Assembly (NCBI GenBank): GCA_044226845.1
Contig: JBGAGG010000005.1
Span: 124,001-188,000 of the forward strand
From: JAFDZO01 sp044226845
Lineage (GTDB): Bacteria; Bacteroidota; Ignavibacteria; Tepidaquicellales; Tepidaquicellaceae
Reading direction: 5' to 3'
Length of the DNA: 64,000 nucleotides
The position numbers were made by a program, and so were the translations under genes. The notes under the pieces were generated by a model, which was not told the DNA's origin, did no database searches, and saw nothing but the letters and a program-made list of their open reading frames with translations. How positions within the stretch are numbered: position 1 is the first letter of the stretch; every line of letters begins with the position of its first letter. Positions 50,614 through 60,260 of the stretch are shown one piece after another.

Positions 50614-51879
50614 ATGAATTCTTCAGCAGATAAAAATTTTGCAGTCCGACAGGACGAAAAAGACCCGTTAAAAAATTACCGTGAAAAGTTTTTTATTCCG
50701 GTAAATAAGGATAAAAAGGAGCAGATTTATTTTTGCGGCAACTCGCTTGGTCTACAGCCGAAGACCGTCCGCGCTTGCGTTGAGCAGGAGTTAAAGGACT
50801 GGGAGCTGATGGGTATTGAAGGCGTAACACAAGCCCGAAACCCCTGGCTGCCGTATCATGAATTTCTGACGAAGCAGACTGCGCATTTAGTCGGAGCGAC
50901 GGAAAGTGAAGTCGTAAATATGAATACGCTCTCTGTCAATCTTCATTTGATGATGGTCTCATTTTACCGACCTATTAAAGAGCGCAATAAAATTTTTATA
51001 GAGGGAACAGCTTTTCCATCTGACCAGTATGCAGTGAAGTCTCAGCTTAGATTTCATGGCTACGATGAAAGCTCACTTATTGAAATTTTTCCTAAGCAAG
51101 GTGAATCTTATATTAAAACAGAAGACATTCTTGATGTAATAGAAAAGCAGGGAGATGAAATTGCCTTAATAATGTTTGCCGGGGTGAATTATTATACAGG
51201 ACAATTATTCGATCTTAAAAAAATCACAGAGGCAGGGCATAAAAAAGGATGCATGGTTGGATTTGACTTAGCTCATGCCGCAGGGAACATAGACGTGCAG
51301 CTCCATGACTGGAATGTTGACTTCGCCGTATGGTGCAATTACAAATATGTTAACGGCGGTCCCGGTGCAATTGCCGGCTGCTTTGTGCATGAAAGACATC
51401 ACTCAGATAAAAATATTCCGCGCTTCGAAGGATGGTGGGGTAACGATAAGCAGACAAGATTTTTAATGAAGCCTGACTTCGTACCAATTCCCACTGTGGA
51501 AAGCTGGCAGCTAAGCAATCCGCCGATTTTACAATTAGCATCTTTGAAAGCTTCACTTGATATCTTTGAAGAAGCCGGAATAAAAAATCTCAGAGAGAAA
51601 AGTAAAAAGCTTACAGGTTATCTGGAATTTTTATTGAAAGAAAATAAACTGACAGAGAGATTAGAAATCTTAACACCTTCGGATGCTGAACAAAGAGGAT
51701 GTCAGCTCTCACTAAGATTTTTTGGAAACGGAAAAGAGGTATTCAATAAATTAATTGCAAGCGATGTAATTTGCGACTGGCGCGAACCGGACGTAATAAG
51801 AATAGCCCCGACTCCGTTATATAATAAGTTCGAAGAAGTATGGGAGTTCGTTGAGATTGTAAAGGGAGTTATTGAGTAA
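50614..51879 (+). CDS. kynU: kynureninase
   Basis: 421 residues of the PLP-dependent aminotransferase fold. Kynureninase splits kynurenine to anthranilate and Ala in tryptophan breakdown or quinolinate synthesis. Landmarks: IYFCGNSLGLQPKTVRACVEQEL, NMNTLSVNLHLMMVSFYRP, GCMVGFDLAHAAGN with the pyridine-N Asp, and the PLP Lys in WCNYKYVNGGPGAIAGCFV. Length matches human and Pseudomonas enzymes. It stands alone between the repeat island and the REP transposase unit, with no other tryptophan gene in reach. Confidence 0.96.
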   Translation: MNSSADKNFAVRQDEKDPLKNYREKFFIPVNKDKKEQIYFCGNSLGLQPKTVRACVEQELKDWELMGIEGVTQARNPWLPYHEFLTKQTAHLVGATESEVVNMNTLSVNLHLMMVSFYRPIKERNKIFIEGTAFPSDQYAVKSQLRFHGYDESSLIEIFPKQGESYIKTEDILDVIEKQGDEIALIMFAGVNYYTGQLFDLKKITEAGHKKGCMVGFDLAHAAGNIDVQLHDWNVDFAVWCNYKYVNGGPGAIAGCFVHERHHSDKNIPRFEGWWGNDKQTRFLMKPDFVPIPTVESWQLSNPPILQLASLKASLDIFEEAGIKNLREKSKKLTGYLEFLLKENKLTERLEILTPSDAEQRGCQLSLRFFGNGKEVFNKLIASDVICDWREPDVIRIAPTPLYNKFEEVWEFVEIVKGVIE

Positions 51880-51966
51880 TATTCTATAGAATACTTCCAT
51901 TATGTATTTATTAAGTAAAATTTCTATACTATTTAAATAGCATTGAGTGTCCTTAATCGAGAGTTA

Positions 51967-52525
51967 CAGTAACCCCACCCTTTAGGGTGGGGTGTTGAGA
52001 ATAAAATGAATTGCCCTTTAGGGCAAAACAAAATTCTAATATGTCATTTGTAAAAATATGGGTTCATTGTGTTTGGGGAACAAAGGATAGAGAAAACTTA
52101 ATAGATGAGAGTTTAAAGGAAATTCTTTACAAACATATTAAAAAATATTCTAAGACCAATAATATTTATCTGGATTGTATCAATGGTGCTTCTGAGCATG
52201 TTCATTTGCTTATATCTTTAAGCAATGACCATTCAATTTCTAAAGTTGTTAACTTAATCAAAGGTGAAAGCTCTCATTGGATAAATAAAAATAATCTTAC
52301 TAAGAGAAAATTTGAATGGGCTAAAGAATATTTTGCAGTGTCGGTAAGCGAATCAAATGTTGTTAAAGTAAGAGAGTATATTAGAAATCAGGAAGAATAT
52401 CATAGGAAGAAAAGCTTTAAAGAAGAGTACGATGAATTCATGAAGAAGTATGGATTTGAAAAGTTTAGCCCTAAAGGGCTCACTTAAAGGTCTTTTATAC
52501 CCCACCCTAAAGGGTGGGGTTACTG
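51967..52525 (+). mobile_element. IS200-like/REP transposase unit with 27-bp inverted ends
   Basis: The ends (51967-51993 and 52499-52525) are perfect 27-bp inverted repeats. Each contains the hairpin ACCCCACCCT-(TT or AA)-AGGGTGGGGT and an outer CAGTA/TACTG extension. Inside are two more hairpins, TTGCCCT-TT-AGGGCAA (52011-52026) and AGCCCT-AA-AGGGCT (52467-52480). The single gene is a Y1 HUH transposase. The layout matches a REP-associated transposase flanked by its own REP pair, about 559 bases in all. Confidence 0.88.
52041..52487 (+). CDS. REP-associated/IS200-type tyrosine (Y1) transposase
   Basis: 148 residues. VKIWVHCVWGTKDRENLI begins the Y1 HUH fold, the H-x-H motif is E-H-V-H-L-L-I, and the catalytic Tyr region is VREYIRNQEEYHRKKSFKEEYDEFMKKYGF, typical of REP-associated tyrosine transposases. 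Such enzymes cut and join single-stranded REP hairpins at their own ends. I start at the ATG at 52041: an earlier ATG at 52011 lies within the left inner hairpin and adds ten residues not typical of the family. The last codons (K-F-S-P-K-G-L-T) fall within the right inner hairpin. Confidence 0.92.
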   Translation: MSFVKIWVHCVWGTKDRENLIDESLKEILYKHIKKYSKTNNIYLDCINGASEHVHLLISLSNDHSISKVVNLIKGESSHWINKNNLTKRKFEWAKEYFAVSVSESNVVKVREYIRNQEEYHRKKSFKEEYDEFMKKYGFEKFSPKGLT

Positions 52526-52576
52526 ATATTCATGAGCTAATAATGATTTAAATATAGGTACGGTAGAGAAGTATAA

Positions 52577-53974
52577 TCACACCTTCTTCACTTCATATCC
52601 GTCTTTAGTATCTTTTAACTCATAGCCGAGTTCTTTTATTTTATTTCTAAGCTCGTCTGAAAGCGCGAAGTTCTTATCTTTCTTTGCCTGAAGTCTTTGC
52701 TCGGCAAGTGATTTAACTTCATCGGGAATATCACTGCTTTCAGCTTTAACAATTTTCTCTAATTGCAAACCAAACACTCTGTCAAAATCAAATGCAAGCT
52801 CAAGTCTTTGCTTAGCAGATAATGTATCATCCTTTAACATATTCCATAGCACTGCAAGCGCTTCAGTTATACCTAAGTCATTGTTAATTTTTTCAATGAA
52901 CTTTTCTTTGTAATCATTAGGCTTGTCATCTATGTTTTCATTCGTTGCTTTTTCTTTAAGAGATAAAATTCTTTCTCTTAGTTTTTCATAGGCATTCTTT
53001 GCTCCCTGAAGACCTTCTTCACTGAAGTTCAGTTTTTTTCTGTAGTGAGCATTCAATAAAAAATATCTGTAATGCATCGGTTCAAAGCCTTCTTCTTTCA
53101 ATCGGGATAAAGTAAGCGTGCCGCCTTTTGATTTCGACATCTTCTCATCGCCCATTAAAAGAAATTCGCCATGTATCCAGTAGTTGACATATTTTTCACC
53201 GTTAGCGACTTCTGACTGTGCTATTTCATTTGTATGATGAACCGGTATGTGGTCAACTCCACCGCAGTGAATATCAAAGTGATTGCCGAGTAATTTCTTT
53301 GCCATTGCAGAGCACTCAAGGTGCCATCCAGGGAATCCTATTCCCCAGGGAGAGTCCCATTCCATTTGCCGTTTCTCATTCTTATTGGAGAATTTCCAAA
53401 CAGCAAAGTCAGTCGGATTTTTTTTCTCCTCTGAGAACTCAACACGCTCGCCTGCGCGAAGTCCTTCTATATCAAGGCGCGCCATTTTTCCGTAATCGGA
53501 AAACTTAGAAGTATCGTAATAAACTCCGTCAGATGTAATGTAAGTAAATCCTTTTGCTTCAAGTTCTTTCACCATATCGATTTGCTCTTGTATATAATCA
53601 GTTGCCCTTGGAAAAGTGCTGGCGGGAATAATATTAAGCTGCTTCATATCACTCATGAAAACATCAGTGAAAAACTTAGCAACTTCCCAGACTGTCTTGC
53701 CTTCTTCGGCAGCTTTCTTTTCCATCTTGTCATCGCCTGAATCTTCATCGGAAGTCAGGTGACCGACGTCAGTAATATTCATTATATGCTTTACATCGAA
53801 GCTATTGTATTGCAAAACTCTCTTTAAAATATCTTCAAAGAAAAATGAACGGAAGTTGCCTATATGCTGATACCCGTAAACAGTCGGACCGCAGCAATAC
53901 ATTCGTACTTTGCCTTGTTCTATAGGATTAAAATCCTCAATAGTTCTTGAAGCTGTATTATAAAATCTTAACAC
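52577..53974 (-). CDS. cysS: cysteinyl-tRNA synthetase
   Basis: 465 residues from a GTG start. CGPTVYGYQHIGNFRSFFFEDIL has the Zn-binding Cys and the HIGH-type motif (H-I-G-N); KMSKSKGGTLTLSRLKEEG is the KMSKS motif; WHLECSAMAKKLLGNHFDIHCGGVDHIPVHHTNE is the Zn site. Length matches the E. coli enzyme (461). It charges tRNA-Cys in the cytoplasm. It is transcribed alone, divergent from the large repeat protein; the 260-base region between them holds the promoters of both. Confidence 0.97.
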   Translation of the reverse strand: MLRFYNTASRTIEDFNPIEQGKVRMYCCGPTVYGYQHIGNFRSFFFEDILKRVLQYNSFDVKHIMNITDVGHLTSDEDSGDDKMEKKAAEEGKTVWEVAKFFTDVFMSDMKQLNIIPASTFPRATDYIQEQIDMVKELEAKGFTYITSDGVYYDTSKFSDYGKMARLDIEGLRAGERVEFSEEKKNPTDFAVWKFSNKNEKRQMEWDSPWGIGFPGWHLECSAMAKKLLGNHFDIHCGGVDHIPVHHTNEIAQSEVANGEKYVNYWIHGEFLLMGDEKMSKSKGGTLTLSRLKEEGFEPMHYRYFLLNAHYRKKLNFSEEGLQGAKNAYEKLRERILSLKEKATNENIDDKPNDYKEKFIEKINNDLGITEALAVLWNMLKDDTLSAKQRLELAFDFDRVFGLQLEKIVKAESSDIPDEVKSLAEQRLQAKKDKNFALSDELRNKIKELGYELKDTKDGYEVKKV

Positions 53975-54177
53975 GTTATCTTTTTAATTATTTACAAATT
54001 TAAGAATAGGTCTGCATAAAAGTAAGTCGAATCAATAAACTTAAAAACAATCGGCAAAATCTTTCCATTACTGCAAAGCAAAACGTTTTAGCTTACAAAA
54101 TATTTGAAAATTTGCTCAAAACCTCAACAATTTGTCTAAAATAAACTAAAATTTATAAACATTAAAGAAAAACCTTC

Positions 54178-54207
54178 TTTGATTGAAGTGACCCATGTTT
54201 ATATTTT
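54178..54207 (+). promoter_or_regulatory. candidate promoter of the large repeat protein
   Basis: TTTG (54178-54181) is followed by 18 bases and TATATTTT (54200-54207), similar to the TTTG / TAnnTTTG consensus. The ATG is at 54235. Confidence 0.4.
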
Positions 54208-54234
54208 CGATGAATTAAATATATAATACTCGAT

Positions 54235-57200
54235 ATGTTACAACAACTCATTTTTAAATTTATTCTGAAAAAATTGCTAATCTTCTCCCTGATAGCAATT
54301 TTTGTGATTTTATTTTTACAAACTTCATTCGCTCAGCAGCAAAATGATTTCAGAACTGTAAACAGCGGCAACTGGAGCGATACATTAGTCTGGCAGGTTT
54401 ACGATTCGGTTAGATCCTGGCATTCTACTCCTGTATATCCAACAGCATCTGCAAATGTAATAACGATAAATTTTAATAACACAGTTGCCCTTGATGTGAA
54501 TATGAATCTTGACCAGTTTGTTGTCGGCGGCATATTGACGCTTAACTCCGGAAATTCATTAAGCATCAGTAATGGTACCCTACACGATCTTACTCTTACA
54601 GGCACGATAACAGGAAACGGAGATATAAATTTATCCGGCGGCGCTACTATGATTATGACGCAGGGAACTCTTACGGGACCCGGCGCGGTCAATATAAGTT
54701 CCGGCAGCACTTTTTACAATTCCGGAACGGTAGCGATTAACAGAACGGTAAATAACAACGGCACATTTGACTGGACCACAGGAAGCATTACCGGAACAGG
54801 CTCAATAATTAATAATAATATCTTTATAAATGAATGTGCTTTTGCCGCAACTTATAATATCGGAATCACTAATAATGGGACATATAATAAAACCAGTAAT
54901 AATACAAATTTTTTATCCGGTGCATTTCAGAACGCAAGCACTATAAATATTCAATCAGGAGGGCTTCTTTTAAATCCTTCAGGAGCAGCAACTATTAATG
55001 GAATATTCAATATAAGTTCAGGGGGCAATCTGCAGTTCGGTAATAATTCATCTAATACTTATACTGTGAATGCTAATATATCAGGTGCCGGTACTGTTAC
55101 AGGGTTTTCTTCAAATGTGAATTTTTCGACTTCATGCGTATATAATATTTCAGGCACTACAACGGCATTAAGCGGCGCAATGAATTTTACGCCGGGGATG
55201 ACGTTGACCAATATCGGCAATATGACCCCTGCAGGAGGAACAATAAATCTTCCGGCTGGACTAACAATCGGAGCGTACGGTACAAACTTCAGAGCGACAT
55301 TAGGCGGTGTATTAAATTGTAATACAGGAACAACTTTTCAATTTCAGAAATTTTTCACGACAGGTACTGTAACAGGTTCTGACAGCATTTTTGTGAGTGA
55401 CTCGATTTCGTTTTCATCGGGTTCATTATCAGGTAGCGGACCAATTGTATTGAAACAAGGCGGAGTCGCTACAATTTTCAATAACGGCATTACATTGGAT
55501 AAAACTTTTATTAATAACGGAACTACAAACTGGACTAACCAAAGTATTTCAGGAAACGGGAGCATAATTAATAATTCTGTTTTTAATATGACAAGTAATG
55601 CAAACAGCTGTTCACCCTCATTTACCAATAACGGAACGTTGAATAAAGGTTCGATATTCGTAAGTGGTTTTAATGGCGTATTTACAAACGCAATTACTGC
55701 AACACTGAATATTACAAATTCAACAATGATGCCATTTTCAAATAACGGTTCGCAGACAATTGCCGGAACCGTTAATATATCTTCCGGGGCGACTTTGCAG
55801 TTAGGAAATACATCTTCAGGAACATTCAATATCACTGCGAATATTTCAGGAGCAGGAAATTTCTATGGTCATACGTCAAATGTAAATTTTTTACCGGGCT
55901 GTGTTTATAATCTCACAGGAAATACAGGAACGTATAGCGGCACTTTAAATTTCAATACAGGGATGACTCTGACTAATATTGGAACAATTAATAGCAGTGC
56001 AGGAACAATCAATATTCAATCAGGATTGACTTCGTATACTATCGGAACATCTCTTACACTTAATGTTGGCGGTGTAGTAAATTTTAACTCAGGAAGAACA
56101 CTTTCATTTTCCTCAATAAATGCAAATGGAACAATCGGCGGCATAGATACAATTATAGTTTTTGGAAGCGCAACGTTTACCGGTGGCGGTATTTCCGGAA
56201 GCGGACCGTTTAATTTACTTCCCGGTTCTGTAATGGATATCAATGGAAGCGGATTTACAGCAAATAAAATTTTAAATAACAGCGGGACATTAACCTGGCT
56301 GCAAGGAAGTGTATTCGGAAGCGGTCCGGTGAATAATAATAACGTAACAAACTTCTCTACTTCATTTACTCCGACATGGAACCCTGTATTTAATAATAAC
56401 GGAACTATAAATAAAACTACAGCAAGCTCACCATTTTACTCAGGAGGATTAAACAGTACCGGAACAATTAATATAAATTTAGGTACCTTGCTTTTAATTC
56501 CTAACTCGGGAACATTCTCAATCTCAGGAGTTGTTAACATTTCTTCCGGTGCTGCAATCAGTTTCGGCGCAGGAAGCGGTGGCAGCGCAACGCAAAATGT
56601 TTCTGCAAATATAAGCGGAGCAGGGAATGTAACAGTTGGGCTGCCGACAGTGAATTTTACCTCTGCATGTATTTATAATATAACCGGGAATACTAATGTT
56701 ATCTTTGGAAGCGCGAATTTTAATGCCGGCATGACAATAACAAATATCGGAAACTTCAGCGGCTCGGGCGGAACAACTAATTTTCCTTCAGGCCTCACAA
56801 TCGGAAGCATCGGCAGTAACCTTACGATCGGCGCAGCAGGTACTGTAAATTTTAATACAGGCAAAAGTTACTCGTTTAATAATCTGGACCTTGCAGGGAC
56901 AATCGCCGGAACGGATTCAATATTTGTAAGTAATTCACTGACATGGACTAACGGAGGAATTTCTTCATCTGTATTTGTTTTAAAATCATCCGCTTCATGT
57001 ACATTGAATACAACAAACGGGGTTTTTATCACAGGGAAATTTATTAACAACGGAACATTCAGCTGGGTTGCAAGCGCTGTTACAAGTGCCGGCACTTTTA
57101 TTAATAATAACATTTTTAATATTAATACTACAAGCACTCCATCGTTTGTTCCGCTTATTCTAAATAATGGAACTATAAATAAGACAACGGCAAATATTAT

Positions 57201-58803
57201 TTCTATCAACAGTTTCTTCACTAATAATTCAATTGTGAATATTAATGCCGGTGGAATTTCCACGATTACCGGTGTAAATATCGGGACTATCAATTTAACG
57301 AACAATACAACTCTCAGCATCAACGGATTATTTACTTCTTATGGAAATATAATTGTACCCGCAAACAGTTTTGTTACAGGCAATAGTTTGTTAACTTATA
57401 ATGGAGCTTCATGGGTAAATGACGGTACAGTTTCTGTAAATATTCAGTTCGATTCAATTACAACTTTATCAGGGAACGGTGTTTTTAATACTAACTGTAC
57501 TTTTTTAAACGGATGTAATGTAACCCTTGCTTCCAATGTTCAGTTCAAAAATGTCTTTGTAAACTCAGGAGCTGTTTTTAATCTTAACGGATATAAGGCT
57601 TCCCTGAACGGCACTAACTTCAGTAATTCGGGTACATTGAATATGAATAACAGCTATATAGAATATAATGGAGCTGCAGCGCAGAATATTACAACAGGTT
57701 TAACATATAAGGGACTTATCATAAATAATCCTGCGGGTGTTTCAATTCCTTCGGGTAATTTAACAGTTGACGATACTCTGAAAATTCTTTCCGGATTTCT
57801 TAACGCAGGCAGCTCAAATGTTTTACTGGGCACAACTGGTTATTTATTTGAAAGTAATGGCGCTGTTGTAAAAGGGACTTCAGGTACAATATCAGCAGTA
57901 CGAACTTTGACAAGTCCTGTAAGTGTAAATGTGGCAGGTCTGGGAGCAACTATAACTTCTGAAGTTAATTTAGGAGTTACAAATATATCCCGCGGCTTTA
58001 CAACATATACAATAAACGGCAGCGGAAGCATAAAAAGATATTATAATATTTCACCTGCAAACAACAATAATCTAAATGCAACGCTTACTTATCATTATGA
58101 TGATTCTGAACTGAACGGATTGAACGAAAACTTGCTCTCTTTATTCCGCTCTACTAATGCCGGAACTAACTGGATAACAATAGGCGGAGCGAAAAATCTG
58201 GAAGCAAATAATATTACATATTCAGGTATTAATGCATTTTCGTATTGGACAGCGGGCATAAATCCTCTTGCATCATCTATAAATATTACTGCAATAGTCG
58301 AAGGATTATATAATACATCATCGAACACACTAAATAAAAAAGATACAGTTACAGTTTACCTGAGAAATTCATTTGCGCCTTATGCAATATTAGATTCATC
58401 TAAAATTCTATTGGATACAATTACTTTTTCAGGTACAGCATTTTTTAATTCTACACCGTCCGGTACATATTACATTTCATTAAAATACAGGAGTGCTTTT
58501 GAGACATGGACAAAGTCCGGGGGGGAAACTTATTCAGCGGGGACTTCAATGGCTTATGATTTTACGACTGCACAGTCGCAGGCTTATGGCAACAGTATGA
58601 TTCTTAAAAACGGAAAGTACTGTCTTATCAGCGGAGACCTTAACGAGGACGGATTTGTTAACGGAAATGACTTCACAATATTCTCGCAGCAGTATGGGCA
58701 ATCAGGCTACCTACGGGCAGACCTTAACGGAGATAATAATGTTAACGGGAATGACTTTACAGCCATATCTTCAAGTTTTGGCAGGCAGAACGCGCATCCT
58801 TAG
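54235..58803 (+). CDS. large secreted repeat protein with dockerin-like C-terminus
   Basis: 1522 residues. A signal peptide (to about residue 33, S-F-A-Q-Q) is followed by an N-terminal region with GNWSDTLVWQVYDS. Then four long repeats, each about 255 residues (Trp landmarks at 180, 433, 688 and 944), carry text like ITGTGSIINNN, ISGAGTVTG and TLTNIGN; they are Asn/Gly/Thr-rich and predict a beta-helix. Residues 1200-1400 look like beta-sandwich domains. The last 57 residues are two Ca-binding dockerin-like loops (DLNEDGFVNGND and DLNGDNNVNGND). No T9SS sorting domain is present. It is likely a cell-surface or exported adhesin/matrix protein. Confidence 0.85.
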   Translation: MLQQLIFKFILKKLLIFSLIAIFVILFLQTSFAQQQNDFRTVNSGNWSDTLVWQVYDSVRSWHSTPVYPTASANVITINFNNTVALDVNMNLDQFVVGGILTLNSGNSLSISNGTLHDLTLTGTITGNGDINLSGGATMIMTQGTLTGPGAVNISSGSTFYNSGTVAINRTVNNNGTFDWTTGSITGTGSIINNNIFINECAFAATYNIGITNNGTYNKTSNNTNFLSGAFQNASTINIQSGGLLLNPSGAATINGIFNISSGGNLQFGNNSSNTYTVNANISGAGTVTGFSSNVNFSTSCVYNISGTTTALSGAMNFTPGMTLTNIGNMTPAGGTINLPAGLTIGAYGTNFRATLGGVLNCNTGTTFQFQKFFTTGTVTGSDSIFVSDSISFSSGSLSGSGPIVLKQGGVATIFNNGITLDKTFINNGTTNWTNQSISGNGSIINNSVFNMTSNANSCSPSFTNNGTLNKGSIFVSGFNGVFTNAITATLNITNSTMMPFSNNGSQTIAGTVNISSGATLQLGNTSSGTFNITANISGAGNFYGHTSNVNFLPGCVYNLTGNTGTYSGTLNFNTGMTLTNIGTINSSAGTINIQSGLTSYTIGTSLTLNVGGVVNFNSGRTLSFSSINANGTIGGIDTIIVFGSATFTGGGISGSGPFNLLPGSVMDINGSGFTANKILNNSGTLTWLQGSVFGSGPVNNNNVTNFSTSFTPTWNPVFNNNGTINKTTASSPFYSGGLNSTGTININLGTLLLIPNSGTFSISGVVNISSGAAISFGAGSGGSATQNVSANISGAGNVTVGLPTVNFTSACIYNITGNTNVIFGSANFNAGMTITNIGNFSGSGGTTNFPSGLTIGSIGSNLTIGAAGTVNFNTGKSYSFNNLDLAGTIAGTDSIFVSNSLTWTNGGISSSVFVLKSSASCTLNTTNGVFITGKFINNGTFSWVASAVTSAGTFINNNIFNINTTSTPSFVPLILNNGTINKTTANIISINSFFTNNSIVNINAGGISTITGVNIGTINLTNNTTLSINGLFTSYGNIIVPANSFVTGNSLLTYNGASWVNDGTVSVNIQFDSITTLSGNGVFNTNCTFLNGCNVTLASNVQFKNVFVNSGAVFNLNGYKASLNGTNFSNSGTLNMNNSYIEYNGAAAQNITTGLTYKGLIINNPAGVSIPSGNLTVDDTLKILSGFLNAGSSNVLLGTTGYLFESNGAVVKGTSGTISAVRTLTSPVSVNVAGLGATITSEVNLGVTNISRGFTTYTINGSGSIKRYYNISPANNNNLNATLTYHYDDSELNGLNENLLSLFRSTNAGTNWITIGGAKNLEANNITYSGINAFSYWTAGINPLASSINITAIVEGLYNTSSNTLNKKDTVTVYLRNSFAPYAILDSSKILLDTITFSGTAFFNSTPSGTYYISLKYRSAFETWTKSGGETYSAGTSMAYDFTTAQSQAYGNSMILKNGKYCLISGDLNEDGFVNGNDFTIFSQQYGQSGYLRADLNGDNNVNGNDFTAISSSFGRQNAHP

Positions 58804-58807
58804 TAAG

Positions 58808-60256
58808 CTATTTTTTGTTTAGTTCGATAAGCTGTGATGCCTTGCTTAACAGCCATTCCTTATTGTAGTAATTGCCGGAGAGAATGTTATCGTGGAAAAG
58901 TTCAAGCTCTTCCTGCTCCGGCTTTTTTCTTAGTTTTACAAGCTTTGCTAAATTTTTATTGAAAATCGAAAACTGTTCTTTGCGATCAGGCGGAACAAGC
59001 TTGTCGTTTTTTAAAAAGTGACGGAATGTATCCATAGAAGATTCCAGAGTTGAATCAAGATTAAGTTCAAAGTACAAAGCATTCAGCAGGCATTTAATAT
59101 CGAGCTTTTGATAAATCTCGTCGAACTTTACTTTTGAAATAAGTTCAAGTGATTTTTCAAAATTATCAACGGCGAATTCATATACACCCAGACAATGCAG
59201 ATATGTGTTTTCTCTGTATTGTTCAGGGAGTTCGTGTTTGTAAAGTGAAATAAATTTTTTAACGTAGTCATATTTTTTAAGTCGAAGACCTATATCAACA
59301 ACGCTTTTATAAAATAAATCAGGCATCATGTCCCTGAATTTGTAAGCCTTCTTTTCGATTTGAGATTGAAAAATTTCAAATAGTTCCTGTTGATAGTGCA
59401 TTTTCCCTATTTTCGCTTTTCGTTTGCAGTAGTTTTCAAGGTTGATATAAAACTCAACATAGTCTTCATCTAAAAATGTTTCTTCTTTTTCAAATAATAG
59501 TTTTTTTGCCTTATAAAAATTCTCTTCTTCTTCAGGTCTTAAAGTCATCATAAGGCAATAGTAATACATATTAACAAGTGGAACACTTTCATATTCTTCA
59601 GGATTGTGCCTGTATATAAGCTCTTCAAACACTTTGAATTTCTGAGTAACATTAAATTTCATTCTTATATTCAGAAAGTACAGATAGTATTTAAAGGTCC
59701 TTATAAGATATGAGTGTGTAAGGCTGTTGAATACATCAGTTACGTTGCTTTTCTGAATATACTTTTCGTCTCTATCAAAATGCACTTTCGCCATATGAGA
59801 AAGATTTTCGTATTCTATTGTAAATCGTTTATAATAATACTCTGCGTATTGTTTTTTACTTGTATTTAATTTTTTAAGGATCGTTTTGTAGCTTTTTTCA
59901 AATACCTTTGAAAGATTATGTTCATTCAGTCCCCATAATAGATGTTCTTCATAGGAGAAAGGTCTGCTTTCAAAGTTTCTGACAGAAATAAACTTCTCAG
60001 CAACTTCCTGAAGATAGAACATAAGCAGCCGTATCGTTCCGTCATTATACTTAGCGCTATGATATAATTTTTTATAAATTTTTTCTTTGGTGAGATTTCC
60101 CTTTGAAAAATCGGGATACTCTGATTTGACGAGCTTGAATAAAGCTGCAACGTTTTTATTTTTATTGTAATATGGAGATTCTACAAAATCTTCAAAGTCC
60201 TTTATTTCTTTGGGCGTAAAATTTTTAAATATTTCTATGAGGGTGCTTGAATACAT
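58808..60256 (-). CDS. unknown helical protein, paralogue C of the FTPKE family
   Basis: 482 residues, no signal peptide. The N-terminal 90 residues contain FTPKEIKDFEDFVESPYYNKNKNVAALFKLVKSEYPDF and YNDGTIRLLMFYLQEVAEKF, shared with the two related genes upstream; the rest is helical, TPR-like, and ends with NYYNKEWLLSKASQLIEL. It is the last gene of a four-gene operon and meets the large repeat protein's stop with only 4 bases between. I know similar multi-copy hypothetical proteins in Bacteroidota, but no function. A scaffold or regulatory role is a guess. Confidence 0.72.
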   Translation of the reverse strand: MYSSTLIEIFKNFTPKEIKDFEDFVESPYYNKNKNVAALFKLVKSEYPDFSKGNLTKEKIYKKLYHSAKYNDGTIRLLMFYLQEVAEKFISVRNFESRPFSYEEHLLWGLNEHNLSKVFEKSYKTILKKLNTSKKQYAEYYYKRFTIEYENLSHMAKVHFDRDEKYIQKSNVTDVFNSLTHSYLIRTFKYYLYFLNIRMKFNVTQKFKVFEELIYRHNPEEYESVPLVNMYYYCLMMTLRPEEEENFYKAKKLLFEKEETFLDEDYVEFYINLENYCKRKAKIGKMHYQQELFEIFQSQIEKKAYKFRDMMPDLFYKSVVDIGLRLKKYDYVKKFISLYKHELPEQYRENTYLHCLGVYEFAVDNFEKSLELISKVKFDEIYQKLDIKCLLNALYFELNLDSTLESSMDTFRHFLKNDKLVPPDRKEQFSIFNKNLAKLVKLRKKPEQEELELFHDNILSGNYYNKEWLLSKASQLIELNKK

Positions 60257-60260
60257 TATT

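Noticed and set aside
52011..52040. Earlier ATG of the transposase gene
   Set aside because: It lies within the left inner hairpin, and the extra ten residues do not fit the family's N-terminus.
54900..57100. Long open frames antisense to the large repeat protein
   Set aside because: They arise from the Asn/Thr/Gly-rich repeated sequence, recur at the same place in each repeat and lack start signals.
54700..57300. CRISPR-like array from regular repeats
   Set aside because: The period is about 765 bases and in frame with the protein; there are no short identical repeats with unique spacers and no cas genes.
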